Positions 7,728-16,329 of a stretch of DNA of 64,000 bases are shown here, one piece after another. Below the pieces are notes generated by a model, which was not told the DNA's origin, made no database searches, and worked only from the letters and a program-made list of their open reading frames with translations. Within the stretch, counting starts at the first letter, position 1, and each line of letters opens with the position of its first letter. A program made the position numbers and the translations under genes. This stretch comes from Cupriavidus basilensis (lineage in GTDB: Bacteria; Pseudomonadota; Gammaproteobacteria; Burkholderiales; Burkholderiaceae). The stretch spans positions 1,860,001 to 1,924,000 of the forward strand of contig NZ_CP010537.1 of assembly GCF_000832305.1 (NCBI RefSeq). Direction: 5' to 3'.

Positions 7728-8690
7728 ATGGAATCGAAGAACGTCCCGCTGGTAGCCGAGTTGTTGCGCGATGCGCCGAAGAACTGGGGCAAATGGGGGC
7801 CGGATGACGAGGTCGGGTCGCTGAACTATCTCACCCGGGCGCAGGTGCTGCGCGGCGTGGCTTCCGTGCGCTCCGGCAAGACCTTCACCCTGCAGATCCA
7901 GATGGGAAACCCCGCCGGCGACCCGGTCTGGCCCGGGCGTTCGCAGGCGCGCCGCCTCAACGTGATGGACAAGGGCCATTATCTTTGCGGCAAGGGCCCG
8001 AAGTTCCCCGGCGAGGCCGAGTACGCCGACGACATGATGATCATGTACCTGCAGGGCTCGACCCAGTACGACGCCCTGGGCCATGTCTGGTACGGTGATC
8101 AGCTGTGGAACGGCTACGACGCCAAATCCACCATCGGCGGCCTGGAAAAAGCCAGCGTCCTGCCGATCGCGGAGCGCGGCGTGGTCGGGCGCGGCGTGCT
8201 GATCGACATGGCGCGCCACCGCGGCAAGGACGTGCTCGCCCCGGGCGAGACCTTCACCCACCTGGACTTGCTCGCCGCCGCCGAGATGCAGGGCGTGCGC
8301 ATCGAGAAGCACGACATCCTGGTGATCCGCACCGGCTGGATCGGCTCCTTCTACAAGCGCGACCAGGCTGAGTTTTATCGTGAGTTCGTCGAGCCGGGCT
8401 TGACCTACAGCCCGGAACTGGTCGAGTGGTTCCATCGCATGGAGATCCCCAACCTCGTCACCGACACGATTGCCAACGAGGTGACCGTGGACCCGGTCTC
8501 GGGCGTTGCCTTGCCGCTGCACAATGCGCTGATGCGCAACCTGGGCGTCGCCCTGACCGAGATCGCCCAGCTGGACCCGCTCGCCGCGGACTGCGCGGAC
8601 GATCAGCAGTGGACCTTCCTGTATACGGCAGCACCGCTCAAGGTAGTGAACGGCAGCGGCGCGCCGGTCAACCCGGTGGTCATCAAGTAA
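7728..8690 (+). CDS. Cyclase family protein (kynurenine formamidase-like)
   Basis: A 320-residue member of the cyclase family (PF04199), which includes KynB-type metal-dependent hydrolases of amide or lactone substrates. The ATG at 7728 follows a strong AAAAAGGAG site; the open frame extends upstream without features. The classical HxGTHxDxxxH metal motif is not present in its usual form: the equivalent region reads GSTQYDALGHVW (Q113, D115, H119), which marks the larger Q-Y-D subgroup of this family. It lies 132 bp upstream of an acyl-CoA ligase gene in the same direction, so both may act in one degradative pathway. The substrate is unknown. Confidence 0.82.
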   Translation: MESKNVPLVAELLRDAPKNWGKWGPDDEVGSLNYLTRAQVLRGVASVRSGKTFTLQIQMGNPAGDPVWPGRSQARRLNVMDKGHYLCGKGPKFPGEAEYADDMMIMYLQGSTQYDALGHVWYGDQLWNGYDAKSTIGGLEKASVLPIAERGVVGRGVLIDMARHRGKDVLAPGETFTHLDLLAAAEMQGVRIEKHDILVIRTGWIGSFYKRDQAEFYREFVEPGLTYSPELVEWFHRMEIPNLVTDTIANEVTVDPVSGVALPLHNALMRNLGVALTEIAQLDPLAADCADDQQWTFLYTAAPLKVVNGSGAPVNPVVIK

Positions 8691-8822
8691 GCCAGGCAGA
8701 AAGCCTGCCCACGGCGCCGTCCGGTGGAGAAGCCTCAATGGCCTCTTGCACTGTGCGGCGCCAGCTTCGTTTCGGCCAAGCATTATGCTTGACACTACCC
8801 GCCGTGCCTATCGAGGTGCCTC

Positions 8823-10505
8823 ATGACGCCCTATGAAGAGAAGCCCTGGCTCTCCAGCTACAACGCCGGCCAGCCGCACACCATCACCCCGCAATTTACC
8901 GACGCATTATCCATTTTTCGGGCCGCCGCGGACCGCGCGCCCGCCAGTCCGGCAATCCACTACTTCGACGCCACGCTCAGCTATGCCGAGGTGGATGCGC
9001 TCTCGGACGCGCTCGCGGTAGCGCTATCATCGCGCGGCTGCACGCGCGGCGAGCGGGTTGCGCTGTACCTGCAGAACGTGCCGCAGTTCGTCATCGGGCT
9101 GGTTGCCGCCTGGAAGCTCGGCGCCATCGCGGTGCCGGTCAACCCGATGAACCGCGCACGCGAACTGCGCCTGGTGCTGGCCGACTCCGGCGCGAAAGTA
9201 CTGATCTGCCACGAATCGCTCTATGCCGATGTGGTGAGCGGGCTGTTCGACGCCGAGCGGCGCGGCCAGGGCGACGCTGCCGCGCCCCTTGCGCTGCCCG
9301 CGGTGATCACCACGTCTGAGCTGGATTTCCAGACGCGTGCCGATCCGCGCCTGTTTGCCGCGACGCGGCGCCAGCCCGCCGAGGGCGTGCCCGATCTGCT
9401 GGCGCTGGTGCAAGAGTACCTGGGCCAGCGCCCGGCGCCGGTCAAGCTTGCGGCAGACGATATCGCGATGCTGGTGTACACCTCCGGCACCACCGGCGTG
9501 CCCAAGGGCGCGATGAACACCCATGGCAATGTTGCTTTCAATGCGCAGGTGTACCGCGACTGGATCGGCTTGGCGCAGGGCGGCCCGATCCTGGGCGTGG
9601 CGCCGCTCTTTCATATCACCGGACTGGTGGGCCATGTGGCCGCGGCGTTCATCTGCGCCGCGCCGCTGGTGCTGGCCTGCCGTTTCGAGCCGGGCGTGAT
9701 TCTGGAGGCCATCCGCGACCGGCGGGTCGAGTTCACCATCGGCTCGATCACGGTCTTCATCGCGCTGATGAACCATCCCGAGGCGACCCGCGCGCATTTC
9801 GCCACGCTGGGCAAGATCTACTCGGGCGGCGCACCGATCCCGCCGAGCGTGGTGGAGCAGTTCCGCGCCAAGTTTGGACACTATATTCACAACGGCTACG
9901 GCCTGACCGAGACCAACTCGCCCACCCACGTGGTGCCGCTGGGCCGGGAGGCGCCGGTGGACCCGGCCTCCGGCACGTTGGCGATCGGCGTGCCCGCCTT
10001 CAATGTCGACGCCTTCATCGGCGACGATGCGGGCGCGCCGGTGCCGGTGGGCGAGGTCGGTGAGATCATTTCGCGCGGGCCGATGATCGTGCCGGGCTAC
10101 TGGAACAAGCCGGAAGAGACGGCAAAGGCCATGGCGGGCGGCTATTTCCACACGGGCGATGTTGGTTTCATGGACGCGCAAGGCTGGTTCTACCTCGTCG
10201 ACCGCAAGAAGGACATGATCGTCGCCGCCGGCTACAAGGTCTGGCCGCGCGAGGTGGAAGACGTCTTGTATACGCACCCCGCGGTGCGCGAGGCGGCCGT
10301 GGTGGGCATACCCGACGCCTATCGCGGCGAGACGGTGAAGGCCGTGGTCAGCCTGAAACCGCAGGCCAGCGTCACGCCGCAAGCGCTGCTGGCCTGGTGC
10401 AAGGAGCGCATGGCAGCCTATAAATACCCGCGCGTGGTGGAGATCATCGACGAGCTGCCGAAGACGGTGACGGGCAAGATCCTGCGGCGCGAGCTGCGCG
10501 GCTGA
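8823..10505 (+). CDS. AMP-dependent acyl-CoA synthetase / long-chain fatty-acid--CoA ligase family
   Basis: A 560-residue class I adenylate-forming enzyme, complete. The phosphate loop YTSGTTGVPKG is at 219-229, YGLTET follows in the middle, HTGDVG and the hinge DRKKDMI come next, and the C-terminal catalytic lysine is K552 (VTGKILRREL). It would activate a carboxylic acid to acyl-AMP and then acyl-CoA. It resembles medium/long-chain acyl-CoA ligases, but the acid is not evident. It is probably co-transcribed with the upstream cyclase gene. Confidence 0.92.
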   Translation: MTPYEEKPWLSSYNAGQPHTITPQFTDALSIFRAAADRAPASPAIHYFDATLSYAEVDALSDALAVALSSRGCTRGERVALYLQNVPQFVIGLVAAWKLGAIAVPVNPMNRARELRLVLADSGAKVLICHESLYADVVSGLFDAERRGQGDAAAPLALPAVITTSELDFQTRADPRLFAATRRQPAEGVPDLLALVQEYLGQRPAPVKLAADDIAMLVYTSGTTGVPKGAMNTHGNVAFNAQVYRDWIGLAQGGPILGVAPLFHITGLVGHVAAAFICAAPLVLACRFEPGVILEAIRDRRVEFTIGSITVFIALMNHPEATRAHFATLGKIYSGGAPIPPSVVEQFRAKFGHYIHNGYGLTETNSPTHVVPLGREAPVDPASGTLAIGVPAFNVDAFIGDDAGAPVPVGEVGEIISRGPMIVPGYWNKPEETAKAMAGGYFHTGDVGFMDAQGWFYLVDRKKDMIVAAGYKVWPREVEDVLYTHPAVREAAVVGIPDAYRGETVKAVVSLKPQASVTPQALLAWCKERMAAYKYPRVVEIIDELPKTVTGKILRRELRG

Positions 10506-10610
10506 GGGGGCCGTGCGCGCAAGAAGGCGGCTGAAATCGTCGGCGCGCGCGCGGCATCCGCCGTGGCAAAGAAGACGAAATCACGCGTTTACCCCTTGTA
10601 TATAGAGTCC

Positions 10611-10636
10611 GCGGACGCATCCACTGCTGCGTCCGC
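10611..10636. promoter_or_regulatory. 9-bp stem hairpin downstream of the acyl-CoA ligase gene
   Basis: GCGGACGCA (10611-10619) and TGCGTCCGC (10628-10636) form a perfect stem with an 8-nt loop, about 105 bp past the ligase stop. There is no T tract, so it is not a clear intrinsic terminator. Confidence 0.4.
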
Positions 10637-10671
10637 GCGACACAACGGCAGGTCGCGCGAGACAAAACCTC

Positions 10672-10702
10672 AAAAAACCCCGGGGAAAACCCCGGTTTTT
10701 AC
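10672..10702 (+). terminator. Terminator-like hairpin before the HU gene
   Basis: CCGGGG-AAAA-CCCCGG, flanked by AAAAACC upstream and TTTTT downstream, gives a stem with a T run. It is about 170 bp after the ligase stop and just before the HU promoter, so it would insulate that promoter. The remaining part of the 346-bp gap holds no gene. Confidence 0.65.
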
Positions 10703-10723
10703 ACTCGCACACACGAAAACCCC

Positions 10724-10750
10724 TTGACGTTGCGTTGTTTCCGCTATGAT
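10724..10750 (+). promoter_or_regulatory. Sigma-70 promoter of the HU-type gene
   Basis: TTGACG at 10724-10729 and TATGAT at 10745-10750, spaced 15 bp (16 bp if the -35 is read as CTTGAC), about 100 bp upstream of the HU start. Both hexamers are near consensus, fitting strong expression of an abundant nucleoid protein. Confidence 0.65.
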
Positions 10751-10851
10751 TCAGTCGTTGCCGCACGCCGATAGTCGATCGACGAAGCGTCGAGCGACAT
10801 CGGATGCCACATCCCGTGCGACATCATTCTGTTCAACTCATATTTATCGAT

Positions 10852-11316
10852 ATGGCGACCAAAGCGAATCCGACCGCGAAGACTGCAACCAAGACCGCTG
10901 CCAAGAAGGCACCGGCAACCAAAGCCGCTCCTGTAAAGGCTGCTGCCAAGAAGGCCGCGCCGGCCAAGAAGGCTGCTCCGGCTGCCGCGGTGACCCCGCG
11001 CCCGCTGAAGGACACCTTCAACAAGTCGAGCCTGGTCGCTCACCTGGTAGCACAGACCCAGCTGGAAGCCAAGGCCGTGAAGACGGTGCTGGCCCATCTG
11101 GAAAACACCATCGTCAGCGCGCTGCACAAGAAGGGCGCCGGCGAATTCACGCTGCCCGGCCTGATGAAGGTCACGGCTCAGCAAGTACCGGCCAAGAAGA
11201 AGCGCTTCGGCAAGGACCCGTTCTCCGGTGAAGAGCGTTGGTTCCCGGCCAAGCCGGCCAGCGTCAAGGTCAAGGTACGCCCGCTGAAGAAGCTGAAGGA
11301 CGCAGCTGCCGCCTGA
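10852..11316 (+). CDS. HU-family DNA-binding protein with Lys/Ala-rich N-terminal extension
   Basis: A 154-residue protein: residues 1 to about 48 are a histone H1-like tail of AAKKAA/TKTAAKKAP repeats, and about 52-115 form an HU/IHF fold (LKDTFNKSSLVAHLVAQT at its start, then GAGEFTLPGLMKV). The C-terminus is basic (KVKVRPLKKLK). Such tailed HU proteins are typical of Burkholderiales nucleoids, and the tail probably adds sequence-independent DNA binding. The start MATKANPTAK is at 10852. No Shine-Dalgarno sequence is visible before it (TATTTATCGAT), which is unusual for a protein expected to be abundant. Confidence 0.9.
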   Translation: MATKANPTAKTATKTAAKKAPATKAAPVKAAAKKAAPAKKAAPAAAVTPRPLKDTFNKSSLVAHLVAQTQLEAKAVKTVLAHLENTIVSALHKKGAGEFTLPGLMKVTAQQVPAKKKRFGKDPFSGEERWFPAKPASVKVKVRPLKKLKDAAAA

Positions 11317-11337
11317 CAGGGGCCCTGTTTCCAGCTT

Positions 11338-11367
11338 GAAAAGGAGCCGCTAGCCGGCTCCTTTTTT
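11338..11367 (+). terminator. Intrinsic terminator of the HU gene
   Basis: AAAAGGAGCCG, loop CTAGC, CGGCTCCTTTTTT: a GGAGCCG/CGGCTCC stem and a run of six T, starting 22 bp after the HU stop codon. Confidence 0.85.
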
Positions 11368-11493
11368 GTATCCGGCAAATGGGCAGCCGTGCCTGTCGCG
11401 CCAGCTTTTCCTGCTTCCCCCGCTGTTTTGGTAGTTTCCGTCGTTCTTCAGCCGGCCGCCAATGAAGCCGGCGCACCATTCCGGGAGATCGTC

Positions 11494-12456
11494 ATGCCTA
11501 GCATCCAGTGCGACCTGTGGCGGCTTGCCTTGCGCCTGGTCCGGCGCAAACAGCGTTTTTCCAGCGCGCAGGCGCTGCACGAGGAAATTCGCCGCCGCCG
11601 CAAGATCGGCCGCGCGAATCCCACGGCGCGCTTGCTGGCGCGTCACGCGGTGAGCATGGAACCTGTGGCTGGCGTCGAGGTCTACACCGTGCGCCCGCGG
11701 GGCAACGACAGCGGCAGGCAAATCCTCTATCTCCATGGCGGCGGCTACGTCTTCGATATCGTCAGCCAGCACTGGGATTTCATCGGCAAGCTGGTGGACG
11801 CGCTCGGCGCCACCGTGACCGTGCCGATCTATCCGCTGGCGCCCGAGCATACCCATCGTGAAGTCTTTGCCGGCCTGCTGCCGCTCTACGACCAGTTGGT
11901 CCGCGGCAATCCTCCCGTCAGCCTGACCGTCATGGGCGACTCCGCCGGCGGCGGCATGGCGCTCGCGCTGGCGCAAGTGGCACGGGATACCGGACGCGCG
12001 CTGCCTGGCCGCCTGGTCTTGCTGTCGCCGTTCCTGGATGCCACTGGCAGCAACCCGGCCATCGATGTGCTCGAACCGCTCGATCCGATGCTGTCGAAGC
12101 TCGGCGGCATCGAGTGCGGGCGCGTCTATGCCGGCGGCGATCCTGTCACGCTTGCACAGGTCAGCCCCATCTACGGCAGCCTGCGCGGCTTGCCTCCGGT
12201 CACGCTGTTCATCGGCACCCACGACGTCCTGCTGCCGGACTGCCGCGCTTATCGCGCGCTTGCGCAGGAACAGGGCTTGCCGCTGCGCTATTACGAATAC
12301 GAGGGCATGTTCCACGTGTGGATGCTGTTGCCAATGCCGGAATCCAATGCCGCCTTTGCGCAGATCGTCGCCGCGGTACAGGCTGACGAAGCCCCGCAGC
12401 GGCCGGCGGAGGCGCGCGCCGGGCAGGGCGCAACAGCCGGGTATCAGCCGATGTAA
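11494..12456 (+). CDS. Alpha/beta hydrolase, hormone-sensitive-lipase (family IV) esterase
   Basis: A 320-residue carboxylesterase of normal length. The oxyanion motif HGGG is at 81-84 (HGGGYVFD), the nucleophile S150 is in GDSAGG, the acid is probably D244 (GTHDVLLPD) and the base H274 (EGMFHVW). It should hydrolyse short or medium acyl esters in the cytoplasm; no signal peptide is seen. The start MPSIQCDLWRLALR follows GGGAG; the frame is open upstream, but it crosses the terminator region. No operon partner is evident. Confidence 0.9.
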   Translation: MPSIQCDLWRLALRLVRRKQRFSSAQALHEEIRRRRKIGRANPTARLLARHAVSMEPVAGVEVYTVRPRGNDSGRQILYLHGGGYVFDIVSQHWDFIGKLVDALGATVTVPIYPLAPEHTHREVFAGLLPLYDQLVRGNPPVSLTVMGDSAGGGMALALAQVARDTGRALPGRLVLLSPFLDATGSNPAIDVLEPLDPMLSKLGGIECGRVYAGGDPVTLAQVSPIYGSLRGLPPVTLFIGTHDVLLPDCRAYRALAQEQGLPLRYYEYEGMFHVWMLLPMPESNAAFAQIVAAVQADEAPQRPAEARAGQGATAGYQPM

Positions 12457-12508
12457 CGAGGAACGGCGATAATCGCGGGGTCGCCGGCCAAGTGCCGGCC
12501 TAAAGTAG

Positions 12509-12626
12509 TTAGAGGCCGTTTCAAAATGAAGCGAAGCGGTTCTGGCTAGGCGCGCGGCCGCAGACAGTACAAGTGGTACGGCAAGGCCGCGCAACGACGC
12601 CAGAATCTTTTTGAAATGGCCTCTTA
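12509..12626. repeat. 118-bp imperfect inverted-repeat element (MITE/REP-like)
   Basis: The ends pair as TTAGAGGCC(G)TTTCAAAA and TTTTGAAA(T)GGCCTCTTA. Inner segments also pair (TTCTGGC with GCCAGAA; GCGCGGCC with GGCCGCGC), and the centre carries GTAC-AAGTG-GTAC. The left arm has about 13 extra bases (AAGCGAAGCGG region), so the element is asymmetric. It ends directly at the AGGAGT ribosome binding site of the next gene. It looks like a dispersed Burkholderiales repeat that could form a cruciform or a structured leader RNA; copy number cannot be judged here. Confidence 0.65.
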
Positions 12627-12635
12627 GGAGTCCCC

Positions 12636-14225
12636 ATGCTTTCTCGTCGTTACGGCGCGGTCTGGCTGACCGCGCTTGCTTTGCTGGTCCTTGCGGCGTT
12701 TGCCGCTGGTCACAGGCTTTCCCCGGCATGGCTGGCCGTGCCCGTTGTGCTGCTGCTGGTTGGCTTGCATGACATCGGCCAGTCGCGCCACTCCATCCTG
12801 CGCAACTATCCGATTTGGGGCCACCTGCGCTTCTTCTTCGAGTTCATCCGCCCGGAGATCCGCCAGTATTTCATCGAGGACGACACCAACGAGATGCCGT
12901 TCTCGCGCCAGCAGCGCAGCCTGGTCTACCAGCGTGCCAAGAACGAGGTCGATAGCCGGCCCTTCGGCACCGAGATCGATGTGCGCCTGGCGGGCCACGA
13001 GTGGATCAGCCACTCGCTTGCGCCCACCCGCATCCCCAGCGCTGACTTTCGCATAACCGTTGGCGAGGGCCGTGCGCAGCCTTACTCGCTGTCGATCTTC
13101 AACGTCTCGGCCATGAGCTTTGGCGCGTTGTCCGGCAATGCGATCCGCTCGCTCAACCGTGGCGCCAAGCTCGGCGGTTTTATCCACGATACCGGCGAAG
13201 GCTCCATCTCGCCGTATCACCGTGCCGAAGGCGGCGACCTGATCTGGGAGGTGGCGTCCGGCTACTTCGGCTGCCGCCGCCCGGACGGTGGCTTCGATCC
13301 CGACAAGTTCGCCGAGCAGGCGCGCTCGCCGCAGGTCAAGATGATCGAGGTCAAGCTCTCGCAAGGCGCCAAGCCGGGCCACGGCGGCGTGCTGCCGGCG
13401 GCCAAGGTGACGCCGGAGATTGCCGCCACGCGCGGTATCGGCATGGGCGAGGACTGCATCTCGCCGGCCACGCACAGCGAATTCTCCACGCCGCTGGGCC
13501 TGCTGCAGTTCGTCGACCGGCTGCGCACGCTGTCCGGCGGCAAGCCGACCGGGTTCAAGCTTTGCATCGGGCACCCGTGGGAATTCTTCGGCATCGTCAA
13601 AGCCATGCTGGAATCCGGCATCCTGCCGGACTTCATCGTGGTGGATGGCGCCGAAGGCGGCACCGGCGCGGCGCCGCTGGAGTTCGTCGACCATATCGGC
13701 GTGCCGCTGCAGGAAGGGCTGCTGCTGGTGCACAACACGCTGGTGGGCGTGAACCTGCGCGACAAGATCCGCGTCGGCGCGAGTGGCAAGATCATCACTG
13801 CCTTTGACGTGGCGCGCACGCTGGCCACCGGCGCCGACTGGTGCAACTCGGCGCGCGGCTTCATGTTCGCGCTCGGGTGCGTGCAGGCGCAGAAGTGCCA
13901 TACCGACCGCTGCCCCGTGGGCGTGGCCACGCAGGATCCGGTGCGCCAGCGCGCCATCGTGGTGCCTGACAAAGCCGATCGCGTAGCCAGCTTCCACCGC
14001 CAGACGCTGCATGCGCTGCTGGAAATCCTGCAGGCAGCGGGCCTGCGTCATCCGGGCGAGCTCAAGCCGCACCATATCGTGCGGCGCATCTCGCCCAACG
14101 AAGTGCGGCTGATGTCCGAGCTGCTCAAGTTCCTCTCGCCGGGGGACCTGATCAACGGGAATTTCCGCTACCAGTTGTACGAGAAGTACTGGCCGCTGGC
14201 GCGTTCCGACAGTTTCTCGTTGTAA
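12636..14225 (+). CDS. FMN-binding glutamate synthase family protein
   Basis: A 529-residue protein with one or two N-terminal membrane segments (about residues 9-50) and a GltB-like FMN barrel. Evidence for the barrel: MSFGALSGNAIRSLNRGAK, the KPGHGG loop, and the iron-sulfur cysteine cluster in ALGCVQAQKCHTDRCPVGV, which matches the [3Fe-4S] site of glutamate synthase. There is no glutaminase (GATase) domain, so it is one of the stand-alone, membrane-anchored relatives whose reaction is not established. The AGGAGT ribosome binding site overlaps the edge of the upstream repeat element, which therefore forms its 5' leader. Confidence 0.88.
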   Translation: MLSRRYGAVWLTALALLVLAAFAAGHRLSPAWLAVPVVLLLVGLHDIGQSRHSILRNYPIWGHLRFFFEFIRPEIRQYFIEDDTNEMPFSRQQRSLVYQRAKNEVDSRPFGTEIDVRLAGHEWISHSLAPTRIPSADFRITVGEGRAQPYSLSIFNVSAMSFGALSGNAIRSLNRGAKLGGFIHDTGEGSISPYHRAEGGDLIWEVASGYFGCRRPDGGFDPDKFAEQARSPQVKMIEVKLSQGAKPGHGGVLPAAKVTPEIAATRGIGMGEDCISPATHSEFSTPLGLLQFVDRLRTLSGGKPTGFKLCIGHPWEFFGIVKAMLESGILPDFIVVDGAEGGTGAAPLEFVDHIGVPLQEGLLLVHNTLVGVNLRDKIRVGASGKIITAFDVARTLATGADWCNSARGFMFALGCVQAQKCHTDRCPVGVATQDPVRQRAIVVPDKADRVASFHRQTLHALLEILQAAGLRHPGELKPHHIVRRISPNEVRLMSELLKFLSPGDLINGNFRYQLYEKYWPLARSDSFSL

Positions 14226-14234
14226 AGCACTACG

Positions 14235-15149
14235 CTAGCGCGCGGCTTGCGGCGCCGGCAGGCGCGCCCGCCCATGCTGCCGAAAGGCACTGGGCGTCTG
14301 CCCGACATGCTTGGCAAAGAAGCGCGCGAAATACGCGGCGTCCGCAAAGCCCAGCGTCGAGGCGATCTGCTTGATGTCGAGATCGCTATAGAGCAGGTCG
14401 CGCTGCGCCTCCACGATCAGGCGCGAATGGATCAGCTGCAGCGCGCTCCTGCCGGCAAGCTGCTGGCAGATCCGGTTGAGCTGGGTGGGCGAGATGCCGA
14501 GCGTGCCGGCATAGCCCGCCAGATCCTGGTGGTTCCGGAAACGCGCCTCTACCAGTTGCTGGAACTGCTGAAAATGGCGTGCGGTCCTGCCCGCCGGCTG
14601 CGCCCCGGTTGCACCCGCGCCGCAAGCGCGCCGGGCAATGCCAACCAGCAACAAGGACAGCAGAGCCGACAAGGCAGCACCGCGCCACAGCGATACCGCG
14701 TTCATCTCCGCACGGAACAGTTCCAGCGCCCCGGCAAGCACGGTGGCGTCATCGCGCTCGCTGCCGGCCGGGTCACCGAACGGGTCATGGTAGGGCCGCT
14801 CGAACAGCGGTAGCGCATCCGGCACGCCAGCCAGCAGCGTGTGCAGGTAGTGGTCGGTCATGGTAATGACGATGCCATCCACGTCCGGCGTAAACCGAAA
14901 ACCATGCACGCAACGCGGCGGCACCGTTACCACGGTACGCGCGCCCAAGGGGTACTCGCGGTCGTCAAGCAGCGCGCGGCCGCCGCCCTGGTGCACGTAG
15001 AGCACCTGGAAGAATCGTTCGTGGCGGTGGGGCTTGATTTCCCAGTCGTTGACGCCGCTGCGCTCCGGGATCGACTCGAAATGCAGCTGTTCCAGCAGGG
15101 GCTCGTTGGAGTTGACCCCATAGAGGGAGTACGTCGGGACGGTTTTCAT
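14235..15149 (-). CDS. AraC family regulator, PobR/HpaA-like
   Basis: A 304-residue regulator: an N-terminal cupin (HRHERFFQVLYVHQGGGRALL, described as residues about 42-62) and a C-terminal double HTH (LAGYAGTLGISPTQLNR and IKQIASTLGFADAAYFARFF). The opening IPxYSLYG resembles activators of aromatic-acid catabolism such as PobR and HpaA. The start MKTVPTYSLYG is at 15149. It lies downstream of the Bug/oxidoreductase/CoA-transferase operon in the same direction but is separated from it by a strong hairpin and a decamer repeat, so it may be transcribed separately. Its targets are unknown. Confidence 0.88.
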   Translation of the reverse strand: MKTVPTYSLYGVNSNEPLLEQLHFESIPERSGVNDWEIKPHRHERFFQVLYVHQGGGRALLDDREYPLGARTVVTVPPRCVHGFRFTPDVDGIVITMTDHYLHTLLAGVPDALPLFERPYHDPFGDPAGSERDDATVLAGALELFRAEMNAVSLWRGAALSALLSLLLVGIARRACGAGATGAQPAGRTARHFQQFQQLVEARFRNHQDLAGYAGTLGISPTQLNRICQQLAGRSALQLIHSRLIVEAQRDLLYSDLDIKQIASTLGFADAAYFARFFAKHVGQTPSAFRQHGRARLPAPQAAR

Positions 15150-15204
15150 GGGGCGGGGGCGGGCACCGGGGTGGCAATTGTCCCGCCGGGGGGGCGGATC
15201 TGTC

Positions 15205-15241
15205 CATCGGTGCTGCCGCTTGCCACGGCAGCGCACCGATG
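15205..15241. promoter_or_regulatory. Long imperfect hairpin between bug and araC
   Basis: CATCGGTG (15205-15212) plus CTGCCG (15213-15218) pair with CGGCAG (15226-15231) and CACCGATG (15234-15241), with a 7-nt loop and a CG bulge. It may end transcription from the Bug gene or serve in the araC leader; no U run is present. Confidence 0.5.
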
Positions 15242-15290
15242 GCCACCGATGGCCACCGATGGCTATTGACGGCTATCGACGGCTATTGAT
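15231..15290. repeat. 10-bp tandem repeat overlapping the end of the Bug gene
   Basis: Six consecutive decamers of the type GGCYAYYGAY start at 15231, 15241, 15251, 15261, 15271 and 15281 (for example GGCCACCGAT and GGCTATTGAC). The last unit contains the stop codon of the Bug-family gene. A related array lies at 54593-54629. Confidence 0.85.
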
Positions 15291-16329
15291 CCGCCTTGGC
15301 GCCCGACTTGCGCACGATCTCGGCCCACTTTTTGCCCTCTGCCTCGGTGTAGCGCGCGAACTCCGCGGGGGAAGAACCCACCGGTTCGGCGCCCATGTCG
15401 GCGTACTGGCGCTGCACATCGGGCTGGCGCAGTGCTTGCGCGGCGTGGGCCGCGAGCTTTTCCACGATCGGCGCTGGCGTAGCGCGCGGCGCCCACAAGC
15501 CGTACCAGGTGCTGATATTGAAGCCGGGCAAGCCAGACTCCGCCACCGTGGGCACGTCCGGCAGGGCGCGCGCCCGCTTGAGCGTAGTGACGGCCACGGC
15601 GCGCAGCTTGCCGGCCTTGATGAACGGCATCGCCGATGGCATGGAATCGAACATCAGCTGGATCTGGCCGCCCATCAGGTCGGTCAGCGCGGGCGAGCTG
15701 CCCTTGTACGGCACGTGCTGCATCGAGACATTGGCGGCGAATTTGAAGGACTCGCCCGCCAGTTGCTGGGCCGACGCATTGCCGGCCGAGCCGAAGTTGA
15801 TGCTGCCGCCCTTGGCCTTGGCATAGGCGATCAGGTCTTGCACGGTCTTGACCGGCGAATCGTTGTTGACCACCAGCACCAGTGGCACATCGGCCAGTTG
15901 CGTGACGGGCACAAAGTCGCGCAAGGCGTCGTAGCGCATCTTGGGATAGATGCTCGGGTTGATCACATGCAGCGAGGCGTTGGCCAGGATGGTGTAGCCA
16001 TCGGGCGCAGCCTTGGCGACCATTTCCGCGCCGATCATGCCGCTGGCGCCCGGCTTGTTGTCGATCACCACCGTCTGGCCAAGCGTGTCGCCCATCTTGA
16101 CCGCCACCACGCGCGCCAGCAGGTCGGTGGGGCCGCCCGGTGGGTAAGGCAGCACCATGCGCATCGGGCGCTGCGGGAAATCGTCGGCGGCACGGGCCGG
16201 CGACGCGCCTAAGGCAGCAAGGGCGGTGGTTGCCAACGTTGCCAGCAGGGCAAGGCGCAACGCGGACCGGCGGTGCTTGGTGGGCTGTGTACTGTGTTGT
16301 GTGTTCAGGACCCTGAATCGGCTTGGCAT
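15283..16329 (-). CDS. Bug-family tripartite tricarboxylate transporter substrate-binding protein
   Basis: A 348-residue periplasmic solute receptor. It has a cationic N-terminus, a hydrophobic stretch (LALLATLATTALAAL) and a likely cleavage after SPARA, then the typical Bug core FPQRPMRMVLPYPPGGPTD, GASGMIGAEMVAKAAPDGYT and VPYKGSSPALTDL. It would bind a carboxylate for uptake, although no TctAB membrane components are nearby, as is common for this expanded family. Its start lies inside the end of the upstream oxidoreductase gene (25-bp overlap), so translation is likely coupled in the caiB - oxidoreductase - bug operon. Confidence 0.92.
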   Translation of the reverse strand: MPSRFRVLNTQHSTQPTKHRRSALRLALLATLATTALAALGASPARAADDFPQRPMRMVLPYPPGGPTDLLARVVAVKMGDTLGQTVVIDNKPGASGMIGAEMVAKAAPDGYTILANASLHVINPSIYPKMRYDALRDFVPVTQLADVPLVLVVNNDSPVKTVQDLIAYAKAKGGSINFGSAGNASAQQLAGESFKFAANVSMQHVPYKGSSPALTDLMGGQIQLMFDSMPSAMPFIKAGKLRAVAVTTLKRARALPDVPTVAESGLPGFNISTWYGLWAPRATPAPIVEKLAAHAAQALRQPDVQRQYADMGAEPVGSSPAEFARYTEAEGKKWAEIVRKSGAKADQ

